From Alloyangia pacifica (GTDB lineage: Bacteria > Pseudomonadota > Alphaproteobacteria > Rhodobacterales > Rhodobacteraceae): DNA of 64,000 nt. Numbering within the stretch: the stretch's first letter is position 1; every line of letters starts with the position of its first letter. The notes beneath the pieces were generated by a model. The model was not told the origin of the DNA. It did not search any database and worked only from the letters and a program-made list of their open reading frames with translations. This document shows, one piece after another, positions 17,506-27,212 of the stretch. Position numbers and translations under genes: made by a program. Where the stretch lies: the NCBI RefSeq assembly GCF_900116195.1, contig NZ_FOZW01000013.1, positions 62,001-126,000 of the forward strand, given 5' to 3'.

Positions 17506-18636
17506 GTGACCGAGACTACCCCCGATCTTGCCCCCTCCGATCTCGAATGCCGCGATCTGGTCAAGGAATTCAGTGAGTTCCGCGCCGTGGATGGCGTCAG
17601 CTTCGACGTCCCGCAAGGGTCTTTCTTTTCGATCCTCGGGCCCTCGGGCTGCGGCAAGACCACGTTGCTGCGGATGATCGCCGGCTTCCAGTCACCCACC
17701 TCGGGGGACCTGCTGATCAAGGGGCGCTCGATGATCGGGGTGCCGCCGAACAAGCGGCCGGTCTCGATGGTCTTCCAGCACCTTGCGCTGTTTCCCACGA
17801 TGAACATCGGTGAGAACGTCGGCTTCGGTCTGCGTCAGCGCGGCGTCGCCAGGGCGGAGATCAAGCGGCGGGTCGGCGAGGTGCTCGAGCGTGTCGGCCT
17901 GCCGGGCGTGTCCGAGCGCCGGGTCGACCAGCTCTCGGGCGGGCAGAAGCAGCGGGTGGCGATCGCCCGTTGCATGGTGCTCGAGCCGGATGTGCTCTTG
18001 CTCGACGAACCGCTCGGGGCGCTGGACCTCAAGCTGCGCGAGCACATGAAGGTGGAGCTCAAGGCGCTGCAGGCGGCGTTCAACACGACCTTCGTCTACA
18101 TCACCCACGACCAGTCGGAAGCGCTGGTAATGAGCGACAATATCGCGGTGATGAACAAGGGGCGCTTCGAGCAGATCGGCACCCCGCAGGAGGTCTACCA
18201 CGCGCCGCGCACCGCCTTCGTCGCGGGCTTCGTCGGTGATGCCAACCGGATTCCTGTACAGGTCGTCGACGCCACTGGTGGCACGCTGACCCTGAAGACC
18301 GGCGGCGGCGCGCCACTGAAGCTCGACGCCGCGGCGCAGGGCTCCGCCGACTGGCGGCCCGGTCAGCGCGCCGAGGTCTTCCTGCGACCCGAGGCGGTCG
18401 ATCTGCTGCCCGCCGGCTCCGAGCAGGCAGAGGCCGCGAACATGGTGCCCGGGGTTGTCGATGCGGTGCTCTTCAACGGCGCCAACAGCACGGTGACGGT
18501 GCGGGCGTCGGACGGCTCGCTGATGACTGCAGCGCTGCCGCAGACCGGCGTGCTCGCGGCGCTGCGCAAGGGCGATGCAGTCACCACGCGCTGGCACCCG
18601 TCGCAGGCGCGCTGCTACCCAGTGGCGGAGGGCTGA
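17506..18636 (+). CDS. ABC transporter ATPase, PotA-like
   Basis: A 376-residue cytoplasmic ATPase that powers the importer. Walker A is GPSGCGKTT (about residues 45-53), the signature LSGGQKQRVAIAR and Walker B VLLLDEPLGALD follow, and the switch His is in THDQSEAL. A C-terminal TOBE/OB region (about 285-370) is typical of PotA/MalK-type subunits. It uses a GTG start and is followed after 3 bases by the first permease. Confidence 0.94.
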   Translation: MTETTPDLAPSDLECRDLVKEFSEFRAVDGVSFDVPQGSFFSILGPSGCGKTTLLRMIAGFQSPTSGDLLIKGRSMIGVPPNKRPVSMVFQHLALFPTMNIGENVGFGLRQRGVARAEIKRRVGEVLERVGLPGVSERRVDQLSGGQKQRVAIARCMVLEPDVLLLDEPLGALDLKLREHMKVELKALQAAFNTTFVYITHDQSEALVMSDNIAVMNKGRFEQIGTPQEVYHAPRTAFVAGFVGDANRIPVQVVDATGGTLTLKTGGGAPLKLDAAAQGSADWRPGQRAEVFLRPEAVDLLPAGSEQAEAANMVPGVVDAVLFNGANSTVTVRASDGSLMTAALPQTGVLAALRKGDAVTTRWHPSQARCYPVAEG

Positions 18637-18639
18637 GCC

Positions 18640-19506
18640 ATGGCCTCCGACACCTCGAAGCTCGGCTTCTACCTGCTACTGGCACCGATCCTGCTGTGGC
18701 TGGCACTGCTGATCCTGCTGCCGCACGTCGGGCTCTTCCTCGTCTCGATCAGCGAGAAGATCGGCCCGCGCGAGTACGAGACCGGCTTCGGCAACTACTC
18801 GGCTTTCTTTACCGAGCCGCTCTACTGGCGCACCTTTGCCCGCACTGCGATCATGTCGATCCTCGCGACGGCGCTGACGCTGCTGCTCGGATTTCCCATC
18901 GCCTATTACATTGCAAAGATCACCCGGGGCCGCACCAAGACGACGCTTTTCCTGATGTGCATGATCCCCTTCTGGGTGTCGGAGCTGGTGCGCACCTTCG
19001 GCTGGATGATCCTCTTGCGGGAGACCGGGGTCTTTTCGCAATTCCTGCAATGGGCGGGACTGGTGAGCGGTCCGGTGGAGATGCTCTACAATGACGCGGC
19101 GATCATGGTCGGGCTGGTCTATACCTCGATCCTGTTCATGGTCGTGCCGCTGGTGACCACACTCGACAGCCTCGATGACAGCCTGATCGAGGCGGGCTAC
19201 GATCTTGGCGGCACGACCACCGCGGTGATGCGCGAGATCGTCATCCCGCACGCCATGCCCGGTATCGTCTCGGGCTGCATCGTGGTCTTCATGCTGTCTC
19301 TGGGCAACTACCTGACGCCGATCCTGCTGGGCGGCAAGGACAGCCTTTGGTTCACCGGGATGATCTACACGCAGTTCATCACGCGCTTCAATTGGGAACT
19401 CGGATCGGCCTTCGGTTTCCTGCTGCTGGCGCTCTCGTCGCTGGTGGTCTTCCTGGGTCTGAAACTCTCCGGCCGCTCGCTCTCCGAAACCATGGGGCGC
19501 TCATGA
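18640..19506 (+). CDS. ABC transporter permease, PotB-like
   Basis: A 288-residue inner-membrane permease with about six transmembrane segments. The EAA coupling motif reads EAGYDLGGTTTAVMREIVIPHAMPG in part (near residue 186). It is one half of the translocation pore, coupled to the next permease by an ATGA overlap. Confidence 0.93.
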   Translation: MASDTSKLGFYLLLAPILLWLALLILLPHVGLFLVSISEKIGPREYETGFGNYSAFFTEPLYWRTFARTAIMSILATALTLLLGFPIAYYIAKITRGRTKTTLFLMCMIPFWVSELVRTFGWMILLRETGVFSQFLQWAGLVSGPVEMLYNDAAIMVGLVYTSILFMVVPLVTTLDSLDDSLIEAGYDLGGTTTAVMREIVIPHAMPGIVSGCIVVFMLSLGNYLTPILLGGKDSLWFTGMIYTQFITRFNWELGSAFGFLLLALSSLVVFLGLKLSGRSLSETMGRS

Positions 19507-20357
19507 TACCCAGCCTGCCGCAATCGCCGTTCGCCAAATGGGCCTATCGGGCCTATGTGACGCTGTTCTTCATCTACCTCGGGCTGCCGCTGGCTGTGGT
19601 CTCGGTCTTTGCCTTCAACGACAGCCTCTTCCCTTCGCTTCCCTGGGAAGGCTTCACCCTGGCGTGGTTCTTTGGAAACGAGTCGCCCTTCATCGGCGTG
19701 TTCCACGAGCGCGCGATCCTGCGCTCGATCGGCACCTCGGCCTTCGTCGCGGCCTGGGTGTCGGTGCTCTCGGTCTTCGTGGGCACCTGCAACGCCTTCC
19801 TCTTCGTGCGTCATGACTTCCGTGGCAAGGCGCTGCTCTACATGCTGATGCTGCTGCCGCTGATCATCCCAGGTGTCATCCTCGGGATCTCGATCCTCGT
19901 GTTCACCAGTTCGGTCGCCAACACGCTCGAAGACGCCACCGGGCTCTGGTTCGACGGGCTGCGACCGGGGCTGATCCTGGTCATCCTCGGGCAGTTCTCC
20001 TTCATCACCACCTTCGCGACGCTGGTCATCTCCGCCCGGCTGCAGAAGTTCGACCCGAGCCTCGAGGAGGCGGCGCTGAACCTCGGGGCGACGAAGGCGG
20101 GTGCGATCCGCCAGATCACCGTACCCTTCCTGCTGCCGGCGATCGTCGCCTCGGCGGTGGTCGCCATGCTGATGAGCTTCGAGAACTTCAACACGACGCT
20201 GATGCTGGTGGGCTCGGATTCGCCGCTGACCATCACCATGTTCGACAAGCTCAAGCAGGGCTCGACGCCGGTGCTGAACGCGGTGTCGCTGCTGCTGATG
20301 CTGGCGTCCGCGGCACTGGGACTGATGTCGCTGCTGTTCCAGCGCAAGAAGGCGTGA
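19503..20357 (+). CDS. ABC transporter permease, PotC-like
   Basis: A 284-residue inner-membrane permease, second half of the pore. It has about six transmembrane segments and an EAA-type loop (EEAALNLGATKAGAIRQITVP). The start is ATG 19503, overlapping the stop of the preceding permease, and the open frame upstream to 19347 is not used. It ends the importer operon. The histidine kinase starts 268 bases later. Confidence 0.93.
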   Translation: MIPSLPQSPFAKWAYRAYVTLFFIYLGLPLAVVSVFAFNDSLFPSLPWEGFTLAWFFGNESPFIGVFHERAILRSIGTSAFVAAWVSVLSVFVGTCNAFLFVRHDFRGKALLYMLMLLPLIIPGVILGISILVFTSSVANTLEDATGLWFDGLRPGLILVILGQFSFITTFATLVISARLQKFDPSLEEAALNLGATKAGAIRQITVPFLLPAIVASAVVAMLMSFENFNTTLMLVGSDSPLTITMFDKLKQGSTPVLNAVSLLLMLASAALGLMSLLFQRKKA

Positions 20358-20625
20358 ACCCGGACCGGGCCGTACCTGGGACTGACAGGTGGCAGGCGGC
20401 GCAGGTCCACCGGCCTACGCGGTGCTTTCCTCCCGGATCCCTGCAGTGGGCGATCCAATCGACATGGCGCGCGGCAATGACACCAAGATCGAAGGAGGCG
20501 GGGCGCTGCGCGCCTCACCCCCGGGATTTTGGGATCATGTGGAAGGGCGTGACGCTGCGCGATTTTGCCGGGACATCTTCTTTCTTGCGCAGCAGGGTGC
20601 TAGCCCTTGGGGCGGAGGAGATTTC

Positions 20626-22503
20626 ATGGACAAGGATGCGCTCACACAGGCGGGGCTGAACCTGATCCAGCAGGCGCTGTCGATCTACGACCGCGAGCTG
20701 AAGCTGGCGGTATGCAACCGTCCCTTTGCCGAGATGTTCGACCTGCCCGAGCGGCTGACCCGGCCCGGCGCAGGGTTCGAGGAAACCGTGCGGCACCTGA
20801 TTGCGGCCGGAGAATACGGCGAGGTCGAAGATCCGGAGGCTTTCCTGCAGACCCGGGTCGAACAGGCCCGCGCCTTTGCGCCGCACTACATGGAGCGCAC
20901 CCGCGCCAATGGAAGGGTGATCTCGGTCGAAGGGGCGCCGCTGCCGCAGGGTGGCTGGGTCACCGTTTACACCGACATCACCGCGGTGAAGGCACAGGAG
21001 GAGCTGCTGCGCACCCGTTCGGAGCTGCTGTCTGAGGAAGTGATCCGCCGCGCCGAGGCGCTTGCCGCCAGCAACCGCCAACTCGCCGCAACCAATGCCG
21101 CGCTGGAGGAAGCGCGGCGTGAACTCACCGAAATGGAGGCGCGCACGCGGCTGACCACCGAGATGATGCCGGCCCATATCGCCCGGGTCGATGCCGAGTG
21201 CCGCTACACCTATTCCAACCGTCGCCTGTCGCAGGTGATGCCGGGGCGCCCCTCGGAGATCGCCGGACTGCATGTCTCCGAGGCGCTGGGGTCGGCCTAT
21301 GCCAAGGTGCGGCCGCATCTGACGCGGGCGCTGGAGGGGCAGCAGAGCATCTTCGAGTTCACCGACGACGGCTCGTCGCGGCGCATCCGGGCGGTCTTCA
21401 CTCCCGATCCGGCCGAGCGCGGGGTCTACATCCTGTCGCTCGACGTCACCGAGGAGACGCAGGCGCGGGCCGCCTTGCAGCACGCGCGGCGGCGTGAGCT
21501 GGCGGCGCAGCTGACCTCGGGTCTCGCGCATGATTTCTCCAACCTGCTGACCATCATCCTCGGCATGCAGTCGAAGCTGGCGCGTATGGAACTGCCGCCC
21601 GAGGCGGCACAGCTGGCGGCCGGGACGCTGCAGGCGGCGCGGCGCGGCGGCGATCTTCTGGACCGGATCGCCGGGATCACCTCGCACCGGAGCTGGACCC
21701 CCGAGGCGGTCGTGCCCGAGCTGTTCCTGCGCGACCTGCGGACGCTGACCGGCGCGGCGCTGCCGGAAGCCGTCACGCTCGAAATCGCGCCGGCGCCCGA
21801 GGGCGCCTTCCTGCTCGATCCGGGGCTGCTGCAGGATGCGGCGCTGAACCTCGTGCTGAACGCCCGGGATGCCTGCGGCGCGACGGGCGGGCGGATCTGC
21901 GTCGAGATGCGCACGGTCAAGGACACCTGGCTCGAGCTTACGGTGCGTGACAGTGGCCCGGGGTTCTCGACGGAGGCGCTGAAGCACGCACTCGATCCGT
22001 TTTTCACCACCAAGGGCGGCTCCGGGTCAGGACTGGGGCTGGCGATGGTCTACGACATGGTCAAGCTTGCGGGGGGCACGATTAAGATCAGCAACGCGGA
22101 GCCGGGTGCCCGGGTCACCCTGCGCCTGCCACTGCGCCGCGCGCCCGAAATGCAGGCGCGGGGGCTGGCGCTGCTGGTCGAGGACGATGCGGAGCTTCGC
22201 GAACAGCTCCGCGGCATGCTGACCGGGCTTGGTCACGCGGTGGTGGAGGCAAGCTCTGTGGCGGAGGCGCGGGCGCTGGCAGAGGGGCTGTCACTGGACC
22301 TGGTGCTGTCGGACCTGCTGCTGGAAGGCGAGGCGCGCGGCTCGGATTTGCCAGGCGCGCTGCCGGGACTTGATGTGCGGTTGATGACCTCGCTGCCGCC
22401 GGGCGATCCGAGACGGACGGCAGCGGAGGCGGTTGCGCCGGTGATCGCCAAGCCCTTCACCGAGGGACAGCTGGCGGCGTTTCTCGGGGGGGATTCGGCA
22501 TGA
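20626..22503 (+). CDS. PAS-containing hybrid sensor histidine kinase with C-terminal receiver
   Basis: A 625-residue soluble sensor kinase. Two PAS-like regions (about 10-115 and 165-280) are joined by a coiled coil with many Glu, Ala and Arg. HisKA carries His302 in LAHDFSNLL, the HATPase has NLVLNARDA and GSGSGLGL, and a short receiver at the end keeps acceptor Asp563 (LSDLLLEGE). There is no transmembrane segment, so the signal is intracellular. I start at ATG 20626 because a strong GGAGGAG lies six bases upstream. The gene overlaps the response regulator by ATGA. Proximity to the importer suggests a shared stimulus. Confidence 0.92.
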   Translation: MDKDALTQAGLNLIQQALSIYDRELKLAVCNRPFAEMFDLPERLTRPGAGFEETVRHLIAAGEYGEVEDPEAFLQTRVEQARAFAPHYMERTRANGRVISVEGAPLPQGGWVTVYTDITAVKAQEELLRTRSELLSEEVIRRAEALAASNRQLAATNAALEEARRELTEMEARTRLTTEMMPAHIARVDAECRYTYSNRRLSQVMPGRPSEIAGLHVSEALGSAYAKVRPHLTRALEGQQSIFEFTDDGSSRRIRAVFTPDPAERGVYILSLDVTEETQARAALQHARRRELAAQLTSGLAHDFSNLLTIILGMQSKLARMELPPEAAQLAAGTLQAARRGGDLLDRIAGITSHRSWTPEAVVPELFLRDLRTLTGAALPEAVTLEIAPAPEGAFLLDPGLLQDAALNLVLNARDACGATGGRICVEMRTVKDTWLELTVRDSGPGFSTEALKHALDPFFTTKGGSGSGLGLAMVYDMVKLAGGTIKISNAEPGARVTLRLPLRRAPEMQARGLALLVEDDAELREQLRGMLTGLGHAVVEASSVAEARALAEGLSLDLVLSDLLLEGEARGSDLPGALPGLDVRLMTSLPPGDPRRTAAEAVAPVIAKPFTEGQLAAFLGGDSA

Positions 22504-23201
22504 GCGCGCCGTTGATTTCGATCCTCGACGACGAGCCCGCGATCCGCACGATCCTCTCGGAAGCGCTGACCGAGGCGGGATTCCGGACGATGGCCTTCGG
22601 CCGCGCCACCGAGTTCGAGGCAGCGCTGAAGCGGGCCACGCCGGATGTCTGCCTCGTCGATCTCGGCCTGCCGGACCGCGACGGGCTTGGTCTCGTGCAC
22701 CGGTTGGCGCTGGAGCAGGGCGCGGTGGTGATCATCGTGTCGGGCCGCGCGCAGGTGCAGGACCGGGTCACCGGGCTCGAGCTGGGCGCGGATGACTATA
22801 TCATAAAGCCTTTCGATCCGGTCGAAGTTGTGGCGCGCGTCCGCGCCCGGCTGCGCAGCCCGCGCGGCGCGCCTGCCCGGGGCGAGACTGCGCGTTTCGC
22901 CGGCTGGACCGCGCATTTCGACCGCTATGCGCTGGAGGACGCTGAGGGCGTCGAAACGCCATTTTCTCATGCTGAGGGCGAGGTCCTGCGGCTGTTTCTG
23001 GAAAGTCCGAAACGGCTGATCACCCGTGCGCATATGCAGGAGAGCCTTGGCGGGGCGGCAGGCGAGAGTTTCGACCGGGCGATGGACGTGCGCATCTCGC
23101 GGCTGCGCACGAAACTGCGTGAGGACCCGAAGAATCCGCGCCTGATCAAGACGATCTACGGCGCGGGCTACATCTTCCTCGGGGACGTGGAGTGGGTGTG
23201 A
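22500..23201 (+). CDS. OmpR-family response regulator
   Basis: A 233-residue regulator with a receiver domain (about 1-120: acidic pocket LDDEPAI, acceptor Asp54 in CLVDLGLPD, Lys in YIIKPFDP). A winged-helix DNA-binding domain follows (about 135-228) with the recognition-helix segment DRAMDVRISRLRTKL and the wing IKTIYGAGYIF. It is coupled to the kinase by ATGA. Target genes are unknown; the importer operon just upstream is an obvious candidate. Confidence 0.94.
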   Translation: MSAPLISILDDEPAIRTILSEALTEAGFRTMAFGRATEFEAALKRATPDVCLVDLGLPDRDGLGLVHRLALEQGAVVIIVSGRAQVQDRVTGLELGADDYIIKPFDPVEVVARVRARLRSPRGAPARGETARFAGWTAHFDRYALEDAEGVETPFSHAEGEVLRLFLESPKRLITRAHMQESLGGAAGESFDRAMDVRISRLRTKLREDPKNPRLIKTIYGAGYIFLGDVEWV

Positions 23202-23204
23202 GGC

Positions 23205-24128
23205 TCAGCCCAGCTGGCCGAAGACCTCTTCACGGTGATAGCGCAGGTACTCGGGGTGGGGATGGTCGCGCCTCGACTTCGGCAGGAGAAGTTTCTGGCC
23301 GGGGACGATCAGCCGTTTGGCCACGTCGTCGGGCACCTTGTTGTGGGAAATGAGGATGCTGTGGTCCTCGGCCACGCTGATCAGACCCCGGTCGAACATC
23401 CAGTGCAGCGTACCGGACAGCGCGAGGCCATTGCTGACGATGTCGGGTCCCTTGTCCTTCACCGGCCGGATGTGCGCGGCTTGCACCTCGGGCCGGCCGC
23501 CACCATTGCGCAGTTGCAGCCCTGAAATCGCGCAGCGGCTGTCATAGGCGCGCTTGACCATGCGTTGGAACGCCTGATCCCGGTAGGATCGAGAACTCAG
23601 CAGCTTTGTGCGATCCGGAGACAAAGGGGCGGCACCGAAGACGCTGGCCTCCTCGGCGAGGCCCGGGAGAGCACGCGCATCATCTTCCGCCGCGCGCGGC
23701 ATGGCGTCGGCGCCCTCGATCTCTCGCAGACCGGCGTCGACGATGCTGGCAAATTCCTGCGGTGTGAGCCGGCGCACGGCCGATGTGTTGAGCCCCCCGG
23801 AATAGGCGCGCCCGTCGGGCCCCTCAAGGCGCCGTTCGTAAAGCTCGCCCCCCGGGCCTGCCCGCGGGACGATCGTCTCGAACTGAAGCAAAGTCTCGGG
23901 GGCAAAAACCGCAAAATGCCAACCGTCTCTCAGCGGGTCGGGTTCGACGGCGACGACCTTTTGCACCGCCACGTAGCCGAAGGCACCGCGCTTGCCCTCG
24001 TAGACCACGACCCAGTCGCCCACAGTCTCCTCGACCATGCCAAGGTATTGTTGCGGGAAATTGTAGCGCCGCCCCGGTTCGTCCCGGTAAATCGACTGCG
24101 GGTTTTGGATGAAGACTGCCTGCGCCAT
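23205..24128 (-). CDS. HNH endonuclease family protein
   Basis: A 307-residue protein with a C-terminal HNH nuclease module: CAISGLQL, then His219 in QAAHIRPV, Asn233 and His242 (TLHWMFDRGL). The N-terminal ~130 residues form a beta-rich domain with FQ- and W-containing strands that may bind modified DNA or recognise a target. No methyltransferase gene is next to it, so it is an orphan nuclease, either a modification-dependent restriction enzyme or a repair nuclease. It converges on the response-regulator gene with only three bases between them. Confidence 0.88.
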   Translation of the reverse strand: MAQAVFIQNPQSIYRDEPGRRYNFPQQYLGMVEETVGDWVVVYEGKRGAFGYVAVQKVVAVEPDPLRDGWHFAVFAPETLLQFETIVPRAGPGGELYERRLEGPDGRAYSGGLNTSAVRRLTPQEFASIVDAGLREIEGADAMPRAAEDDARALPGLAEEASVFGAAPLSPDRTKLLSSRSYRDQAFQRMVKRAYDSRCAISGLQLRNGGGRPEVQAAHIRPVKDKGPDIVSNGLALSGTLHWMFDRGLISVAEDHSILISHNKVPDDVAKRLIVPGQKLLLPKSRRDHPHPEYLRYHREEVFGQLG

Positions 24129-24193
24129 CTACCTGCCACGAAGGAAAACTCCCCTGCAGGTTGCACCACCCGCCACGCGGGCTCAAGGCGCTG

Positions 24194-24682
24194 TCACGCG
24201 TCCTTCGGCTTTTCCGGAAGAGAGCGTTCCTCGCCCTGGACCGTCTGCAACAAGTCCTGCAGCTCTGCCTGCATCTGCACCAGCTCGTCGCGGTAGCGCG
24301 AGGGCTCCATCGCCTTGATCACTTCGGTGAAGCCGGCCAGCACCTTGGCCTCGGACTCGCGGATGCGGGACATCATGTCGCCGTCGATGCCGCCGAAGAC
24401 CGCGCGCACCGACAGGCCGGCGCGTTTCAGCGCCGCGCTCATGTTGTCGGATGGATCGGCGTCGCCGCCCACGGCGGTGATCAGTGCGGTCAGGCGTTGC
24501 ACCTGCTCGACGTGCAGCCCGTGGAAGCGCACCGCGACGAAGCGGAACTCGGGGTCGGCCTTTTCCACCATCTCGTCGAACCAGCCGCGCGCGCCGATGC
24601 TGCGCGCCTGTAGGTGGTGCAGCTGCTCGAGCTGGCGCGGGCTGGCGGTGATGGCCTCGGGCTCTCTTGGAACATCCTTCAT
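24194..24682 (-). CDS. PA2169/DUF2383-like four-helix-bundle protein
   Basis: A 162-residue, all-helical protein with the layout of DUF2383/PA2169 ferritin-like bundle proteins: LEQLHHLQARSIGARGWFD, a second helix with RFHGLHVEQVQ, and an ESEAKVLAGFTEV helix. The family is often stress-related, but its biochemical function is not established. No iron-binding pattern is complete enough to claim a ferritin activity. The gene stands alone, 65 bases downstream (minus direction) of the amidohydrolase stop. Confidence 0.65.
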   Translation of the reverse strand: MKDVPREPEAITASPRQLEQLHHLQARSIGARGWFDEMVEKADPEFRFVAVRFHGLHVEQVQRLTALITAVGGDADPSDNMSAALKRAGLSVRAVFGGIDGDMMSRIRESEAKVLAGFTEVIKAMEPSRYRDELVQMQAELQDLLQTVQGEERSLPEKPKDA

Positions 24683-24751
24683 GACGGGGTCCTCCGGTCT
24701 GTTTCACCGAACAAACGCCGCTGCCCAGAGGCGGTTCCCGCCGGTGCGGCA

Positions 24752-25957
24752 TCAGCCCAGGGCGGAGACCGCCCCGGCGAGCGCCCTGAGCCCGGTCACG
24801 AGGTCGGCCTCGGTCGTGTCCTCGGCGAAGTCGTGGCTGATGCCGCCGATCGAGGGGACGAAGAGCATGGCCACCGGCATCAGCTTCGACAGGTTGGTGG
24901 CGTCATGCAGCGCCCCCGAAGGCATCGCCCGCCATGCGCCCGGGGCGGCGGCTTCGGCACCCTGTTCCAGGGCGCCCCGCAGGCGGGCGTCCATTGTCAC
25001 CGGCGCCAATTCCAGCTTGGGCGCGAACTCCAGTCCGAGGCCGCGTTCGGCGCAGATCTCCTGCACGGTGTCTCGGGCGATCTCTTCCATCCGATCTAGC
25101 CGGTCGGTCGAGCCGTCACGCCATTGCAGGGTGAAGCGCACCTCGCCCGGCACGATGGCATGGGCGTTGGGGTGCACCTCGACATGGCCGATGGTCCAGA
25201 CCGTCGCCGGGGTGACCACGTTGCGGAAGCGGTCGTTGAGCGCCGTGGTGAAGGCCGCGAGCCCCTGGAAGGCATCCTTGCGCAGGCGCATCGGCGTGGT
25301 GCCCGCGTGGTTCTGCGCGCCCTTGAGCGTCATCGTCAGGTTGCGCATGCCAACGATCGCCTCGACCACGCCGAGACTGCCGCCCTCGGTGTCCAGCACC
25401 GGGCCCTGCTCGATGTGCATCTCGAGAAAGCCGGTGAAGCGGTCGGGGTCGAGGAAGGCGCCCGCGCGCGCGCCGAGTGCCTTGCGCGCCTCGGCCAGCG
25501 AGGTGCCGTCCGGACCCTGCAGCGCATCGGCTTCGGCCAGAGAGATATTTCCGCCCCAGATGGCGCTGCCGGTGGTCACGCCGAAACGGCCTTCCTCGTC
25601 CTGGAACGAAACGCAGGACACCGGCGGGCCGCCCGCCTCCTGCGCCGCGCGCGCCACCTCGAGGCCGGCGATCACGCCGAGCGCGCCGTCGAGCCAGCCG
25701 CCCTCGACCTGGCTGTCGGAATGAGACCCGATGAGCAGCGACGGGCCGTGGACCAGCCCGAAGAGCGAGCCTACGGGGTCGAAATGGGAGCGCAGACCGG
25801 CCTCTTCCATGCGCCCGGCCAGCCAGTCGCGGGAGTCGAGATCGGCCTTGCTGAAAGCGGGGCGGCAGACGCCCTTGCCGGTTCCAGACGCGCCGAAGGA
25901 ACGCAGCATGTGCAGATCCGCAAGAAACCGCTCGGGGTCGATGGGAAGCGTGGTCAT
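24752..25957 (-). CDS. M20-family Zn-dependent amidohydrolase (hydantoinase/carbamoylase type)
   Basis: A 401-residue peptidase-M20-like hydrolase of the allantoate amidohydrolase / N-carbamoyl-L-amino acid hydrolase group. Metal-ligand motifs are present: GSHSDSQ (His79, Asp81), WLDGALG (Asp90), QDEEGRF (Glu121-122), EMHIEQGP and GISHDF. The dimerisation lid contains [12 protein letters not shown] start at ATG 25957, which has GGAGA just upstream, instead of at 26020. The likely role is hydrolysis of a ureido or carbamoyl compound, and substrate is not determined. Confidence 0.9.
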   Translation of the reverse strand: MTTLPIDPERFLADLHMLRSFGASGTGKGVCRPAFSKADLDSRDWLAGRMEEAGLRSHFDPVGSLFGLVHGPSLLIGSHSDSQVEGGWLDGALGVIAGLEVARAAQEAGGPPVSCVSFQDEEGRFGVTTGSAIWGGNISLAEADALQGPDGTSLAEARKALGARAGAFLDPDRFTGFLEMHIEQGPVLDTEGGSLGVVEAIVGMRNLTMTLKGAQNHAGTTPMRLRKDAFQGLAAFTTALNDRFRNVVTPATVWTIGHVEVHPNAHAIVPGEVRFTLQWRDGSTDRLDRMEEIARDTVQEICAERGLGLEFAPKLELAPVTMDARLRGALEQGAEAAAPGAWRAMPSGALHDATNLSKLMPVAMLFVPSIGGISHDFAEDTTEADLVTGLRALAGAVSALG

Positions 25958-26016
25958 GATGTCTCCTTCAGCGTGCCGGGCGCTCTTCCGGACCTTGTCC
26001 TCACGGGGCGGCCGCG

Positions 26017-26454
26017 TCAATCGCCGCGCAGGATCGCCTCGATGGCCGGGCGGAAGCGGTCGGGGATCGGTTCGGGACGTGTTCGCTCGTCCACCGAGAC
26101 GTGCACGATGAACCCCTCGGCGCAGGCGATATCGTCGTCATTGCGAAAGAAGCCGACCTCGAAGCGCGCGGAGCTTCGACCGAGGTGTCCGCAGCGTACC
26201 CCGGCGTGCAGCAGGTCCGGGAAGCGTGCCTCGGCATGGTAGGTGCAGCCGATCTGTGCCGCGAGAAAGCGCAATCCGCCGGGGCGGTAGATTTCCATCC
26301 CGGCGTCGAGCTGCCAGAGCGTCACTGCCGTATCGAGGTAGGACAGGTAAGACGCATTGTTGAGATGCCCGTAGGCATCCATGTCCTTCCACCGCGTGGC
26401 GATGGGATAGAAGGCGCAATAGTCGGCGCGGGTTCCGGGGGGCTGGCGGCTCAT
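26017..26454 (-). CDS. 4HBT-fold acyl-CoA thioesterase
   Basis: A 145-residue hot-dog thioesterase. The active-site region is [18 protein letters not shown] (Asp26, His30, Asn33), the pattern of the 4-hydroxybenzoyl-CoA thioesterase/YbgC group. Its start overlaps the stop of the TIGR02186 gene (26451-26454). The natural acyl-CoA is unknown. Confidence 0.9.
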   Translation of the reverse strand: MSRQPPGTRADYCAFYPIATRWKDMDAYGHLNNASYLSYLDTAVTLWQLDAGMEIYRPGGLRFLAAQIGCTYHAEARFPDLLHAGVRCGHLGRSSARFEVGFFRNDDDIACAEGFIVHVSVDERTRPEPIPDRFRPAIEAILRGD

Positions 26455-27212
26455 CCGGAACGGATCGCCCGGAACAGCGCCGAGGCGCCCCAGCCCGCCA
26501 GCGCGGCGATGGCCAGTGACAGCAGCCCGTAGGCCAGCGGCATCTGCCGCGACAGGGTGAAGAGCCAGCGTTCCAGCCCGACCTTGCCGACCTGGATTTC
26601 GCTTTCGTGTACCGAGATCACCTTGCCCGCACGGGTCAGGAAAACCCGGGTCAGGTAGCGCCCCTCGGAGATATTCGCGGGCATCGAGATCGAGGTGTCG
26701 AAGAGCGTGGATTCCTGCAGTTCGACGCTCTCTTCCTCGACCCTGTAGAGGCCCTGCTGCTCACGCACGCGGATCAGCGCCTCGGTGAAGGCCTCGCTGT
26801 CCATGATGTCCATCGGCGCGCCGACCGATCGGATGGCGCGGGGGATCGACACCTTGTGGCGCAGGTCCTCGACCGCGGTGATGCTCTGGTTCCACGGTGC
26901 TGAGGTGGCCACGGCGTAGAAGCTCGGGGCGCTGTCGATCTCCACCGCCTCTGCGTTGACCCAGATGCCGAGCTTGCGCGCCTTGCGCCAGACGGTGACC
27001 GGCTCGAGCGGTCCCTCGACGGTGACGATCACCTGCAGCGGTGGGTCGGATTGGATCGCCACCTCGCGTTTCACCGCGCCGAAGATGAGGATGTCGGAAC
27101 CGTCGAAATCGGTGGTGATCGACACGTTGGTCCGGCTGAGGCCCAGCACGACCTCCTCGGCCCGCGCGGGCAGCGCGGCGATCAGGATCAGCAGCGCGGC
27201 GAGAACTCTCAT
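26451..27212 (-). CDS. TIGR02186 family membrane-associated protein
   Basis: A 253-residue protein with an N-terminal signal peptide (to about ARA at residues 16-18), a long periplasmic beta-rich region, and one C-terminal transmembrane helix (about 228-248, LLSLAIAALAGWGASALF). It is the TIGR02186 partner usually found beside TauE/SafE exporters in alphaproteobacteria. ATGA overlaps join it to the exporter upstream and the thioesterase downstream. It probably supports export across the periplasm; the mechanism is unknown. Confidence 0.9.
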   Translation of the reverse strand: MRVLAALLILIAALPARAEEVVLGLSRTNVSITTDFDGSDILIFGAVKREVAIQSDPPLQVIVTVEGPLEPVTVWRKARKLGIWVNAEAVEIDSAPSFYAVATSAPWNQSITAVEDLRHKVSIPRAIRSVGAPMDIMDSEAFTEALIRVREQQGLYRVEEESVELQESTLFDTSISMPANISEGRYLTRVFLTRAGKVISVHESEIQVGKVGLERWLFTLSRQMPLAYGLLSLAIAALAGWGASALFRAIRSG

